Shown here: in pieces, positions 44,450 through 55,496 of the stretch | Position numbering within the stretch: the stretch's first letter is position 1 | Layout: the number at the start of each line of letters is the position of its first letter | DNA from: Harmonia axyridis | Taxonomy: Eukaryota > Arthropoda > Insecta > Coleoptera > Coccinellidae | Direction of reading: 5' to 3' | NCBI RefSeq assembly: GCF_914767665.1 | Contig: NC_059501.1 | Span: 36,618,501-36,682,500 of the forward strand | Length of the DNA: 64,000 nucleotides | Notes under the pieces: model-generated | The model's input: only the letters and a program-made list of their open reading frames with translations | Told to the model about the DNA's origin: nothing | Databases searched by the model: none | Translations under genes and position numbers: made by a program

Positions 44450-47208
44450 AAGATCATAATAATCATAATGTAAGATCCCAATGGACACAGGTAAGTTGAT
44501 ATAACTTGGTGACATTTTTTGGTAACCAATCGTTCATTATCAGTCAAAATGTCTTTGAAAATAACGTTCATTTGCTCGAAGTACGAGTATCATATCAATA
44601 TTGAACTTCGTTTTTAAACGTACGAATGCGTTTTCAATAAGATATCAACAAGAATTTTGATCGAACACTTGAATATATCATATAAACAATTATTTATATT
44701 TGAGAATTTTTAATAACAGAACATAGACACGTATGAATTATTCTAGTTATATTTCTGCTACATTCTGAATATTCCAGAAACAATGTTTGGCGAGACGTAC
44801 ACCCGACCCAAGGTCTATAGATTGGACTATTTGTCTCGTAACTTTGAACTTGATTGAGGATACCAGGTGATGTTACATATGGTTGATGCTGATTGGTTGA
44901 AAGTAACGAGGCAACCGTCAATGAATAGACGCTTTACCCTCACTCTTCAACCTAAGTTACGAGACAACATCTATAGTCGTTGCACTCGACCCAAGATAAT
45001 TTTTGAGGAGATTGTGTTTTTCAATCCTGAGATCACTGTTCATAAGCGGTCACCCATCCATGTCCTAATCACACACGACTCTGCTTGGCCTGAGTATTCT
45101 TGCGTGAACTGATAGTTTCAGGGTGTTATGGGTGACTTTGATGGACTAGCAAAGAGCCATTACAAATGAATATATGATATGGTAAACAACCGCTGAGGTA
45201 AATGTGTAAATGTTTGGACACCACAGATGGATATAAAGAAATATCATTCTTGTATTTACCGATTTCTCAAAATAGAAAAACAGAAATTAAATTTTGTATA
45301 AGTTGGTTCACGTGAGTGGATCACTGGATTTTGAGATTCATTCTTTGAGCAAAATTAAAGAGTGAACCATCAATATGATAATATTTTTCACGGGCTATCC
45401 AAATATGTTATCGAAAAAACAATCGAACATAGGCAGGGAAAGTTAACAAGGAAAATCCGTTTTTAAAAAAAAAAAATGGGTTTTTGAAATTAAATGGTTG
45501 AAATATAATTTCAGACAATTTTTTTTTCATTTGAACTCCGGGTTTTCTCGTAAATGGAAAATTTTTTGAAAACTTTCGAGGGAATGTGAAACAACGTTAT
45601 TCAATAATGTACAAATAAGTAAGGATAATAGCGCATATATCAAGGTGATATAGTGACATGATTATTAGATCGTAGTTTCATAATCGATTTAAAACGGATA
45701 TTCCATTATCACTAACAACCATTCGAGTCAAAAAAACGTGAGCGATGATAAAATGTTGAACACAAATTTGTATGTTAGAGAAATAAACGACAGAGAGTAT
45801 GAATGATATGTTTATATCAAAGTTTAATGGAAACGTGATGATATAGTTATTAGAAAAAGTGTTCTATAGATAGGTGGTTATTGAATTAATTCAATGCAAT
45901 GTTGAAATATCATCATTTTAATAACACATACAAAATAACGTATTATAGTCATTAGAGAACTAGTTTCAGAACTAACAGCTGGAAAAAAAAGTTGAATATA
46001 ATTTTATCTACATGCATCTGAAACACGTTAGATTCTGAAACCAAATGACAACGTTGAAAATTCAACCAGTAATGTGAATTTCAACGATACAACGTTGAAT
46101 CAACATGCGTCTGTCTATTTGGATGTAAATCCGTTATTTATTTTCAATAGCTAGTGCAGAGGAAGCGATCATATTAGAAGTTGAAAATTCGTCGCAAATT
46201 ATTGCTGTTTGATTTTATAGTGAGAAGTTGAAGATCTGCTTGAAGCAATTAGTCTGTCTTCGATAATAATTACTTTTTCAATTAGTTGGGCTAAGTAGAT
46301 ATTTTTTTATTGAACAGAGTCGAAAGGTTAATCTTTTCGTCTTGCACACGCTCGACAATAACAAATTTAATTAGTTTTTCGATAAATTGAAATATGCTGA
46401 AGATGAGTTTTGTTTGCTAGAATAACTACACCTACGATGAAAAATGAGCGTCAGAGTTTCGTCGAATAGTTTTCACATAGGGAAAACATAAAGTGAGCTG
46501 CTAAGATATACTTTTGATATGCATATGAGAGCTGGTTGATTGTAGCGTAACAGTGCGTAAATTTTACCAGGTTTCCTGGCTTAATTATTTTGTTAGGGTC
46601 GAATTACTGCGTCAAGATGAAATGCTGACGAGATGAATTTTCTGCAGAATCTCTCAATATTTACCCTCTAGGTATACCTACTGCATTGTGAACAAGCGTG
46701 AAAATTATATAACCGAATAGACAGCATCTGGAGAGAACTTTGGCCCCAATATCGACGATTGAGCTTTCAGTTCTTTGAGAATAGAAAATTAAAAATAACT
46801 ACTATAAGACTCAGATTCAAGGACCTAATTCTTAAGAAATCCTTCTTTCTGACCTTCCATTAATTCTGTTCTGGTAGTTTGAACGGAGTAAATTAATCGA
46901 TTCCACAGAAAAAGGTAAGAGCGTGAAGGTGGAAATTGATGAAGAATCCTGCTCAATATAAGTTTGATCTGTAAGATTTTTCGCATTGAAGTTATCATCA
47001 CGTCCCTGCACTATTCAACAATTCCAAAACCATTTACCGAAATAACTATTTATCCTTTTGATGTTCTCTTAGATTAGCCAATATTATTACAGAAATACAA
47101 ATTCATCATTATGTAATATTAGTTTACCCATTCATGTATCTCGTTGAAAAGTCTTCTATCATCATTTATCAACATGCATGAAATTCAAAATTGAAATAAT
47201 TCACTCAC
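44450..47208. other. Intronic stretch without recognised gene
   Basis: AT-rich. A small inverted repeat (GTCTCGTAACTTTGAAC / AAGTTACGAGAC) lies around 44840-44965. No recognised coding motif before the channel exon. Confidence 0.5.
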
Positions 47209-47379
47209 CAATCGAAGTCCCCTAAGAACTGAAAGACCATCTACTAGTTCGAAAATCAGATCCAGCAGACTGGCAGAAACGATGATTAGGTCGAAAATGT
47301 TCCACCCGCAATGAAAAAACTCCTTACTTAACGCCATGAGCTTCAAGGTGCATTCGAACGTAAAAATCGAAGTGAAAAC
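47209..47379 (-). CDS. NaCP60E: NaCP60E exon: domain II S2, S3 and first part of S4
   Basis: The exon is 171 bp (57 codons, phase 0 at both ends), with an acceptor TTTCAG and a donor GTGAGT. It encodes S2 (VFTSIFTFECTLKLMAL), the S2-S3 loop with KEFFHCGWN, S3 (IFDLIIVSASLLDLIFEL) and the first part of the S4 voltage sensor (GLSVLRGLRL). The acidic Glu in S2 and Asp in S3 that make up the gating-charge transfer centre of voltage-gated channels are both present (FEC and FDL). The intron falls inside S4 after RGLRL, and the next exon continues [10 protein letters not shown]. Confidence 0.95.
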
Positions 47380-47689
47380 CTGAAACAGCAAAGCATCCTA
47401 TAACTGGAGTACAATAATGGATTGAAGAGGAAATGGAGGGTAATTTGGTAAATTGCAAATAATAATGCTTTTGGTGGAATACGTTAATATTGAGATGAAT
47501 GAAATTCAGTTAAAATGACTTCAGGTTCTTTTCATTTTCCGAGCTTGTATTAAGGAGCCCGAATGTCTAAAATTTTCGGACATGATTTTGAACCGCACAC
47601 TGATGAATATTTCGTGGTCATTTGAATCCCGTCTGGCCCGCGACATGAAATTTGCTTGGTACACTTGAGACTTAAATAAACTGTTTTTT

Positions 47690-47800
47690 CGATGAAAACG
47701 CAACTTGCAACATTTAGAAAAAATAGTTACAAATGAATCATTCAAAATATTGCCCATTGTTAGCTACTTTTTCCCATCTTTTTGATAGAGCTCAAACATC
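47690..47800 (-). pseudogene. Mariner transposase C-terminal tail
   Basis: The minus strand reads SKRWEKVANNGQYFE and a stop, followed by a 3' UTR resembling that of the mariner near 59.3 kb. This is the end of a mariner transposase; the rest is missing. Confidence 0.65.
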
Positions 47801-48600
47801 GTTACCGTCGAAACACCATTTATTACTACGTATTTCTCAGTTCGTCGATTTGATAAGTTATATGTATATATTTGAGCCTCATTATTCGATTTTCAACTGC
47901 GGGTATATACGGACCGCTAGCCACTTGTTATTGGTCAACAAAATTTAGCCTTGACAGTTTCGAGGTTATTATTCTCTTGTAATTTGTAAATAACAAAAAG
48001 TTCTTAATTGCTCTGAAGAGTATTTTTCATAATTGAAATAATTGGTTTGAATGGCAGTCGATGACTAAATATATCTGAAAAGGCAGAATAAAGTCTTTGA
48101 TTTGGGTGTCAGATGTAAGATGCATAGAATCCCTGGTGTGTGTACTGATTCGATTTTGTTTCAGACTTTTTGAGATATCCAAAATGTATAATTAGTGTGT
48201 AGTGTATAATTATTTAAAATTAGAATAGTTTCGAGTGGTAAAGTCGAAATAATGTTTAAGGAGAAACTGCTAATTACATAATTGTAGAGATTGATTGAGA
48301 GGCAAAACTGATGATTGAAGAGTTAATCTCATTGAAAGATTAAAGAAGAGAAAACAAGATCAAAAACACCGATGAATACAAGAATATTCATGAAGGGAAT
48401 GCAAAATATATACGAGACGCAAAATAGAATTGGTAAGAACGCTGCCAAAACTTGAGGAACTATAAGAAAAACATGATAATTTCAAAATACATAAAAATTA
48501 AGCAAATAGCCGGACCCAGAAAGAAAAACCATCAACAAACATTTGTCCTCTGACTACAAGAAACAAACAATAAATCAAGAAGAAATTGAAGCTTTGGCGA
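47801..48600. other. Intronic stretch without recognised gene
   Basis: AT-rich. 48290-48600 is purine-rich and may be decayed LINE coding sequence, but no motif can be named. Confidence 0.35.
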
Positions 48601-48609
48601 GTTGTTCTT

Positions 48610-49038
48610 GAGCCAAGTTACGAGGTGCGTCCTCTCCTAGGGGTTTGGTGTTTCGTCCCGAGATTGCTGGTGGGCTATCCAGCGATCCTTGCCCAAGACA
48701 CACCTTCTCACACCACTTTGGAGAAGTAACTCTGTTGAAATGCGACGACCCCATTTCAATCCGCCAGGGCCGGAGTACTGTGACACGGATCAGTCATAGC
48801 ATCATCTGCGAGCAGACAGAGTCACTACATACAACCCCCCCCCAGGTGACGACGACCTACCAGTGGAGGGGTTCGCAGGTGTAATAAGGGGGAGAGAGTG
48901 AATGTGAGCTGTGAAGGCGGAAACGCAAGGCTCAGCGTGCCATCGGTGCTACTGTCCGATGAACACGTCAGTAGCCGTGACGTTGAGCGTGGCAGTGAGT
49001 TGCCTCTGCGCTTTCCGTCATCTCGTGGGGGTCACTAC
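48610..49038. other. GC-rich island of unknown origin
   Basis: Base composition changes sharply from its AT-rich flanks. It contains a C-run (CCCCCCCCCC near 48835), GACGACGACC and GGGGGAGAGAG. Both plus ORFs (48645-48884 and 48911-49189) lack recognised domains. Probably the non-coding end of a transposon, directly left of the repeat at 49039. Confidence 0.4.
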
Positions 49039-49482
49039 TTTGTGGTATCGCCTTTTCGTGGGGATTATTAAAACACTGATGGACGACAAACCAGAACTTT
49101 ATTGTGATACAGCACTTGGAAACATCCTTGAACACTCTACTAACTCAACTTACTCCACTGAACTCTCCTTTTCCCAGTCTTATACTTGAGTTAGAAACAT
49201 AAAATCATATTGTACACCGTGAATTTCTTCTTTCTTTTCTTATTCTCTAAGTTCTATGCCTGCGCAATGGTATCATGGTGCCTGCATATTAATTATGATA
49301 GGGGAAGGATAAACTATATTGTATCTTTCTGAGAATCCTATGAACGAAAAAGTTGTATACACAAAAACCACGAAAGACCATTGTTACACTAATACAGGTA
49401 CATTTATAGGTATATTAAGTATTGTGACGGCAATTTCGGCTAGACACAGATATTATGTCAGATTGCTTTTTGTCGCCACAAA
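49039..49482. mobile_element. Roughly 440-bp repeat, copy 1 (probable solo LTR)
   Basis: It aligns by eye over its length with 58436-58828, including GATTATTAAAA, the ACAGCACTTGG and ACTAACTCAACT words, GTACACCGTGAATTTCTTCTT and TAGACACAGA near the end. The ends TTTGTGG and CCACAAA are inverted. No coding capacity. The solo LTR call rests on end symmetry and length. Confidence 0.7.
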
Positions 49483-49685
49483 GCCATTTGGACCAAGTAT
49501 TTAGAGAAACTTTTTGATGATAACAGAATGGAACTAGTATCGAGACAAGTGAATCAAGATTTATCTCTTCGATACTCAAGAAAAGCGGAACAAACAGATC
49601 TTCACAATATCGATTGGTAAGCTTGCTGTACTATGCACTGAAGATCGTGTTGAGGATCATATCTACATAAGAGTGAAAGAATATA

Positions 49686-50714
49686 CACTGCTCAACAATT
49701 GATCGCCCACGGCAGCCGCAAACGGAACAATTATGGGTTCAATAATCATATCGTGATATCTCTGGCTGGTTATGGTGATGTTCTGCAGAACAACCAACTC
49801 TGTGCGTTGGTTCAAACAAATGCCTTCCCATACACATATAGAACCCGGCCAAAAGCTGTTGTGGGTACCATAAACTGTTCTGCATACCTTCGACCTCTTT
49901 CCCTCCAAGCAAGAATACGTCCATCGGAGTTGACCAAACGAAATCTAGACTCATCCGTAAATAAACATAGGCTCCAATCTTCAAGTGTCCAATTGCGGTG
50001 CTCCTCAGCCCATTGCCGTCGATGAACCCGGTGTTCCCTATTCAAACGGGGATGTTGTACCCTGCTACGTGCTCTCAAACCACGAACATGTAGTCGTCAT
50101 CTTACAGTCTGGTTCGAAATTAGAACTCCTGTTGCAACTCTGTGATCTATTGAGCCGCGACGCCGGGTAAGTGGAATTTCTCCTAGCATTAAGGATCAAA
50201 AGACGATCTTGGGCAGCTGTTGTACTGCGCTGCCGACCTTCCTCATGAACATAAGCTACTGAGTTGTTTTGGATGAACCTATTCCAAGCCCGACTCACGA
50301 CACTTTGCGAAACATTCAACCGCCGGGACACTTCTCGCTGGGACAAACCCTCCTGTATCCACCGTATGATTTGGTCCAGTTGCACAGGAGCCAAACGTCT
50401 TTTCGGCATGACTGATAAGCTGATATTGTTCTCATTTCTTCAATTATTGTCACCTTATGTGTTTGAACGAGAGAAAAAAACAGATTTAATAACAAATACC
50501 ACATTGCTTTTCACTCCACCTGTAACAGCCTACAGATAATAATCGATTTTGTGAACAAGAGCCGATGAAGTGAGGAAGACTTTGATATAATCAACTCAAA
50601 ACATCTTACTTTTTCCTTAGAGAACATATAATGTACAGATATTCACGAGATAACTTGAAAAAAATACAAATGAAGAGAAGTTCATAAGTGATCCCTAGCA
50701 ATTGTTGATCAGTG
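49686..50714 (-). mobile_element. Deleted Tc1-like element
   Basis: The ends CACTGCTCAACAATTG and CAATTGTTGATCAGTG are inverted, with TA on both sides (49684-49685 and 50715-50716). The length is 1029 bp instead of the usual 1.5 kb or so. The gene on the minus strand starts at 50409 with MPKRRLAPVQLDQIIRWIQE, an HTH (LSQREVSRRLNVSQSVVSRAW). It continues after frameshifts with LFTDESRFRLVNSDGRILAW (first catalytic Asp), then VWEGICL and PIIVPFAAAVGDQ. There the coding sequence stops abruptly at the terminal repeat; the HDNARPH and Glu regions are deleted. Confidence 0.9.
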
Positions 50715-50774
50715 TATCTAAGGTGTGATTGATATGTGTTTGGGGAATATTCGGTTTAGTTTGAGTTTTGGAAT

Positions 50775-51705
50775 CCGAGAATCACTCTTCGAGGTTAATG
50801 TGCTTCTACAGAAATGCAGAAAACAATCGTAAGTGATTCACTCATGCTTTATAGATTACGAGAAAGCTTTCGACCGAATAGGCCATTAAAAACTGATCAA
50901 TTTTACTTCATTAGCAAGGTTTAGATCAGAGTGGCATCATTCTAATTTGAAATTTATATCGAACCTCAGCAATAAAAATAGGATTCAGATGCTCCGCCCA
51001 GTTCTTATGAGAAAAAGTGTAAGACAGTATTGGGTTGCATATAAACGTTAGCGTGGATTCTAAGGTAATGTGATCTTGAGGACGCAAGGGTTGTGACTTC
51101 AATGCGGATCATGCGATAATAAACGTTTTTTCTTTAACTAACATACATAGTATTCACATAAAATATAATTTAAATGACATCATGACCAACGTAAATACTC
51201 AATAAATAAGGACAATCGATTTATTGAAGCAATATTGAATCTAGATTCCAACGTTCACATGAGACTACGTAAGTATTTTTCCGTTCAACGTAACTTCTAA
51301 CTTCGGTACCTATGTAAATAATGATTCTATAATCAAATTGGAAACATAATTGCTGGTTACATTGTTTCTTTCAACCTAATTTTGAAATACTTTTCATGTG
51401 AATATTATTGGCTTGAGAGGAAATTTATGATATGATATGTTGATCATTTTGAAGATTTTCTGAACGTTTAGTACAGACAGAAATGCATTCTCTCTCCTCT
51501 TTCGAATATGTATTCGGAAAGAATAATCCGGAGAGCATTGCAAAACATCCAGTAAGTGATTAGACTGAACGGAAGATTCGTCAAACATTCACGATATGCA
51601 GACGTCACCACTTACCGTTATATTAGCAAACAGCAGAGAAGAATGAATTCAGACAGAGAAATGCTGGTGATTGTCAAAAGACGGAAGACGAGCTATTTGG
51701 GACAT
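50775..51705 (+). pseudogene. Decayed LINE reverse transcriptase, left part
   Basis: Broken plus-strand frames give FGIRESLFEVNVLLQKCRKQ, HSCFIDYEKAFDRIGH (the catalytic DYxKAFD box), VIRLNGRFVKHSRYADVTTY (the YADD box, damaged to YADV) and VKRRKTSYLGHVYR, the RKxxYLGHVxR motif late in reverse transcriptases of this type. The same gene resumes at 57299 with KKY.FLRLIMECEIDGKRGTGRR. The foldback element is therefore inserted in it. Many stops; old. Confidence 0.8.
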
Positions 51706-52628
51706 GTATATCGGGTGTCCCAAGGTGCGTGGCCTATTAGATTATTATGGAAACTATTGATGGTAAAGATTTAAAATTTTGTGGATAGATATTTGGCCAT
51801 GTAAGGTACATTTTTAAAATAATTTCACATTTCCAGTGTTGCCGGATGTACGACAATTTGGCAACAACTTTGTTATTTTGAATAGGACATCCGGTATTTC
51901 TATTTTTTTTATGATACTCCATAAAATATTAAATCTATTCATTCTTACTTTTCCATCCCTATCTTCAACGGTTTTTGAGTTATTAATTATTTTTCGAAAT
52001 TTTAGATCAAATTGGCGTATTACGAAAATGACTCTAGTTCGCTCAATATTTGAGATTTAAGTCAGAAATTTTGCAAATCGTTAGATATTGATCTGATCTG
52101 TTTCACTGCTTTTGAATTATGGTTGTCAATAATACAGGACGGACCAAAAAAAATCATCATTTGCCAAGTTACAAAATTGTAAAAAAGTCTATTTTTTCAA
52201 ATTAGACACGTAGTATATTTTTCAATTCTTGGAATCAGTACAACCTACTCTACATTTTTTCTATTCACGTCCCTATACCTATCTCAACTGGATTCCGAGT
52301 TATATGCGTTATATGTGTATATCTTTCTTGAGCCATTATTTATAGAGAAACCTCGGAACAAAACACCTGTTAGGCAATAATTGTTTATTTTGACATTTAT
52401 GGATTGAACTGATTCATTGATATATCGATCTACGAACGACAAAGAGAAAATAACAATACAAAAGAAATTAACACTTATTGGATCAATGTGAAATCTAATA
52501 AACGCATATAACTCGGAATCCAGTTGAGATAGATAGATAGATAGATAGATAGATACATTCTTTATTTCAAATTAAATTTTACACTAGGAAAAACATGAAA
52601 TGAAACAGTGTCCTTAAGTAATTTACAA

Positions 52629-54653
52629 CTACATGAAATAATCCCCTAAATTATACGGTTCAAGATTTATTAAAAATGTCTTGGTTTTTGATTTGAAAAG
52701 TCTGTAATTTTGTATTATTTTAAGATCATTTGGCAAACTGTTGAAGATTTTAATGCACATATAGGATGGATTTTTTTCTGTTAGAGATAACTTATGCTGT
52801 GGATAATTTATATTGGCCGTTCTCGTATTGTATGTGAAATTAGTGTTATTTCTAAGAAATTCTACTTTGTTTTTGTGTAGGTAGAGAAGGCACTCATGCA
52901 GATATAGACCATAAACTGTCAGTAACCCCAATGACCTGAACTTGCCCCTGCAGGAATCCCGGTACCCCATATTCAAAAATATTCTAAGTATTCTTTTCTG
53001 ACTTATAAATACTGATTGTACAGATGTACTCACACCCCAAAATATTATTCCATATCTTAATAAAGATTCATAATTAGCATAATATAAAATTTTTTTAACA
53101 TTTTCATTTATATATTTGTGTACCACTCTGAAGGCAAAGATCATCCTATTCAATTTTCTTAACAGATCATTAATATGTGTATTCCACTTCAGAAATTCGT
53201 GAATTATTATTCCTAAGAATTTAGTATTCTCAACAGTGGTATTGGCTTGGTTGTTAAGACTTACTTCTGCAGGTTTTTCTTTTGAATTGCTCGCTCTGAA
53301 TACAATGACATTAGTTTTACTCGTGTTTATAACCAGACCATTTTTTGAAAACCAATTCTCTACACAACTATATAATGAACTACACCTTTCCTTCAAGCTT
53401 TCAGTGTTCTGTCCCGCCACCAGAATATTAGTGTCATCTGCAAAATTTATAATTTCTGAATCTTCTACTTCATTTGTTACATCACTCAGGTCATTTATGT
53501 ATATTAAGAAAAGTATCACCCCTAGGATGCTACCCTGGAAAACACCAAATTCATTACTTAGCCATTCAGAAAAGCGAGTTTCATTACATTTTGTTATTTT
53601 AACGCACTGCCACCTGTTGGACAGATAGGAGGCAAACCAGCTCAGGGCACTTCCCACTATTCCATATTGTTCTAATTTTTTGATCATATAGTCTCTATTA
53701 ATACAGTCAAATGCCTTTGAGAGATCTATAAATAGACCTGCAACAAGTTTATTTTCTTCCAAGAATTTCAAAATATTGGTTGTTAACTGAAAAGACGCAG
53801 TTTGAGCTGATCTACCCCCTAAGTATCCATGCTGAGTGGGACTGAAAAGGTCACAATCATTAAAATACTTGATAAGACGAGTGGCCATTGCAATTTCAAA
53901 GATCTTAGAAAAACTATTTGACAGATTAATTGGTCTATAATTTTCCAATTTTCCTGGATCTCCAGACTTGAAAACTGGCACTATCATGGACATTTTCAGT
54001 TGATCAGGAAATATTCCAAATTTGAAAGAGTTATTAATAATATAACATAAAACTTCTTTTACATAAACTATACTAAGTTTTACAATGTTTATCGGAATTT
54101 CATCAATACCGCTACTATATTTATTTTTCAACTTATTTGATAAATCTGAAATTTCCGATGGGAGAAAGGGTTTCAAGTACATCGAAGTATCAGTCTTAAC
54201 ATCACAATGAAAGTTTGACTTATGACAATGTTTTAATAGGTTTGGAACTATGGTTATTAAAAATTCATTATAATTTTTTGAAATAGACTCTGGGGAACCA
54301 TGTATTCGACATTCTGTCCCATCAGATATTTTTCCTTGAATTTGTTTACAAATGTTCCACATGCTTTTATTCTTATTGTCGGATGCCAGTATTCTGTTAT
54401 TATAATATTCTTTTCTTGATTGAATTAAGATATCATCATATTTTCTTTTTTCATCTCTATACAAAGTTTTATATCTTACATCATGGCTACTCAAACAAAA
54501 TAGCACATCTAAACGATGTTTGGACTGTGAAATTTTAGGATTATCATAAAACTTTTCTTTTGAATTTTCATTTTTTACTATCATTTTTTTTTTTAGGGAA
54601 ATACTTTTCAAAAATGTGTGAGAATATTGTGAAAAAACAGTTCCACTGTCCAT
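52629..54653 (-). CDS. LINE ORF2, reverse transcriptase part
   Basis: A 674-codon frame. True homology begins near SLKKKMIVKNENSKEKF (about 54594), after the A-run. Then come IDEIPINIVKLS, LKMSMIVPVFKSGDPGKLEN with YRPINLSNSFSKIFE, HGYLGGRSAQTA, LVAGLFIDLSKAFDCINRDY, GVFQGSILGVILFLIYINDL and EIINFADDTNILVAG (catalytic Asp pair). The thumb and a CR1/Jockey-like C-terminus (RYGIIFWGVS, IFNSLPNDLKIIQNYRLFKS) follow. All core motifs are intact. It belongs with the endonuclease at 54568-55470 as one protein interrupted by a one-base frame change. Confidence 0.92.
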   Translation of the reverse strand: MDSGTVFSQYSHTFLKSISLKKKMIVKNENSKEKFYDNPKISQSKHRLDVLFCLSSHDVRYKTLYRDEKRKYDDILIQSRKEYYNNRILASDNKNKSMWNICKQIQGKISDGTECRIHGSPESISKNYNEFLITIVPNLLKHCHKSNFHCDVKTDTSMYLKPFLPSEISDLSNKLKNKYSSGIDEIPINIVKLSIVYVKEVLCYIINNSFKFGIFPDQLKMSMIVPVFKSGDPGKLENYRPINLSNSFSKIFEIAMATRLIKYFNDCDLFSPTQHGYLGGRSAQTASFQLTTNILKFLEENKLVAGLFIDLSKAFDCINRDYMIKKLEQYGIVGSALSWFASYLSNRWQCVKITKCNETRFSEWLSNEFGVFQGSILGVILFLIYINDLSDVTNEVEDSEIINFADDTNILVAGQNTESLKERCSSLYSCVENWFSKNGLVINTSKTNVIVFRASNSKEKPAEVSLNNQANTTVENTKFLGIIIHEFLKWNTHINDLLRKLNRMIFAFRVVHKYINENVKKILYYANYESLLRYGIIFWGVSTSVQSVFISQKRILRIFLNMGYRDSCRGKFRSLGLLTVYGLYLHECLLYLHKNKVEFLRNNTNFTYNTRTANINYPQHKLSLTEKNPSYMCIKIFNSLPNDLKIIQNYRLFKSKTKTFLINLEPYNLGDYFM

Positions 54654-55470
54654 TCACATCATCAGTTTCAAAACTAAAAACATTTAACCAATTCTGGTTA
54701 CCTAACTCATTGAAAAAATCTTGTTTAGCTTCATTTGAATATAACCTGATTTGTTTATATTTAACATACTTATCAACTTCAACCTTAAAACATATTTTCT
54801 GCGCACTATGATCAGAAATGTGATTAAAAATTATGGAGCTATTCACAGTTTCTGTTAAATTTGAAAATATGTTATCAATACAACTGTTTGTGTTATGGGT
54901 TATTCTAGTATCCTCAGAGATATGTTTCACCAATGAAAACGAGTCAAAAATTGATATCAATTCAGTCCTAAACCTGTTTTCTTCTCTGAGTTCAATGTTA
55001 AAGTCACCCCCTATTATTATGATTTTGTTTTCTTTATTTATAGCAATTAGTAAACCCTCAAGCAGATCAAAAAATATTTCCTTATTCCCATTACATGGTC
55101 TGTAGATTGATACCAGTATGTATTTCCTGTTGTGAAGTTCACATTCTACCACTGCACACTCCATCTCACCTTGTACTGAACACTTACTGAGCTCACTTCT
55201 ATGTATATGTTTCACTCCCCGTCGAACATAAACTGCAGTTCCTCCATGTTGGTTTTCTCCCCTGCACCATTGTCCTGCTAGATCATAGTTATATATTGAT
55301 ATCGTTTTCAGCTGCTCCACAGTTTTCCAGTGCTCGGTTACCATAAAGAATTCGCATTCTCCCTCTCCATGAATGAAACTTTGAATTCTGTCCAATACGT
55401 TGCCAATTGACTGTACATTTTGATGAATAACACAAATATTAGCTTCCTTTCTGTTTTTATTTTTCACCAC
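54568..55470 (-). CDS. LINE ORF2, apurinic-type endonuclease part
   Basis: 300 codons beginning MVKNKNRKEANICVIHQNVQ. The AP-endonuclease-like fold is marked by HQNVQSI (Asn), FFMVTEHWK (Glu), HGGTAVYVRRG, YILVSIYRPCNG, IIIGGDFNIEL (Asp, Asn), SCIDNIFSNL and IIFNHISDHSAQ (Asp-His pair). These are the metal and catalytic residues of the family, all present. It should nick target DNA to prime reverse transcription. The frame ends FEKYFPKKKNDSKK at the A11 run 54584-54594, where the reverse transcriptase continues in another frame. Confidence 0.92.
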   Translation of the reverse strand: MVKNKNRKEANICVIHQNVQSIGNVLDRIQSFIHGEGECEFFMVTEHWKTVEQLKTISIYNYDLAGQWCRGENQHGGTAVYVRRGVKHIHRSELSKCSVQGEMECAVVECELHNRKYILVSIYRPCNGNKEIFFDLLEGLLIAINKENKIIIIGGDFNIELREENRFRTELISIFDSFSLVKHISEDTRITHNTNSCIDNIFSNLTETVNSSIIFNHISDHSAQKICFKVEVDKYVKYKQIRLYSNEAKQDFFNELGNQNWLNVFSFETDDVNGQWNCFFTIFSHIFEKYFPKKKNDSKK

Positions 55471-55496
55471 TACATTTTTATTCCTAGTACTCGAAC

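Noticed and set aside
44785..45000. Possible foldback around GTTACGAGAC words
   Set aside because: Some shared words are direct and others inverted, so no simple element can be drawn.
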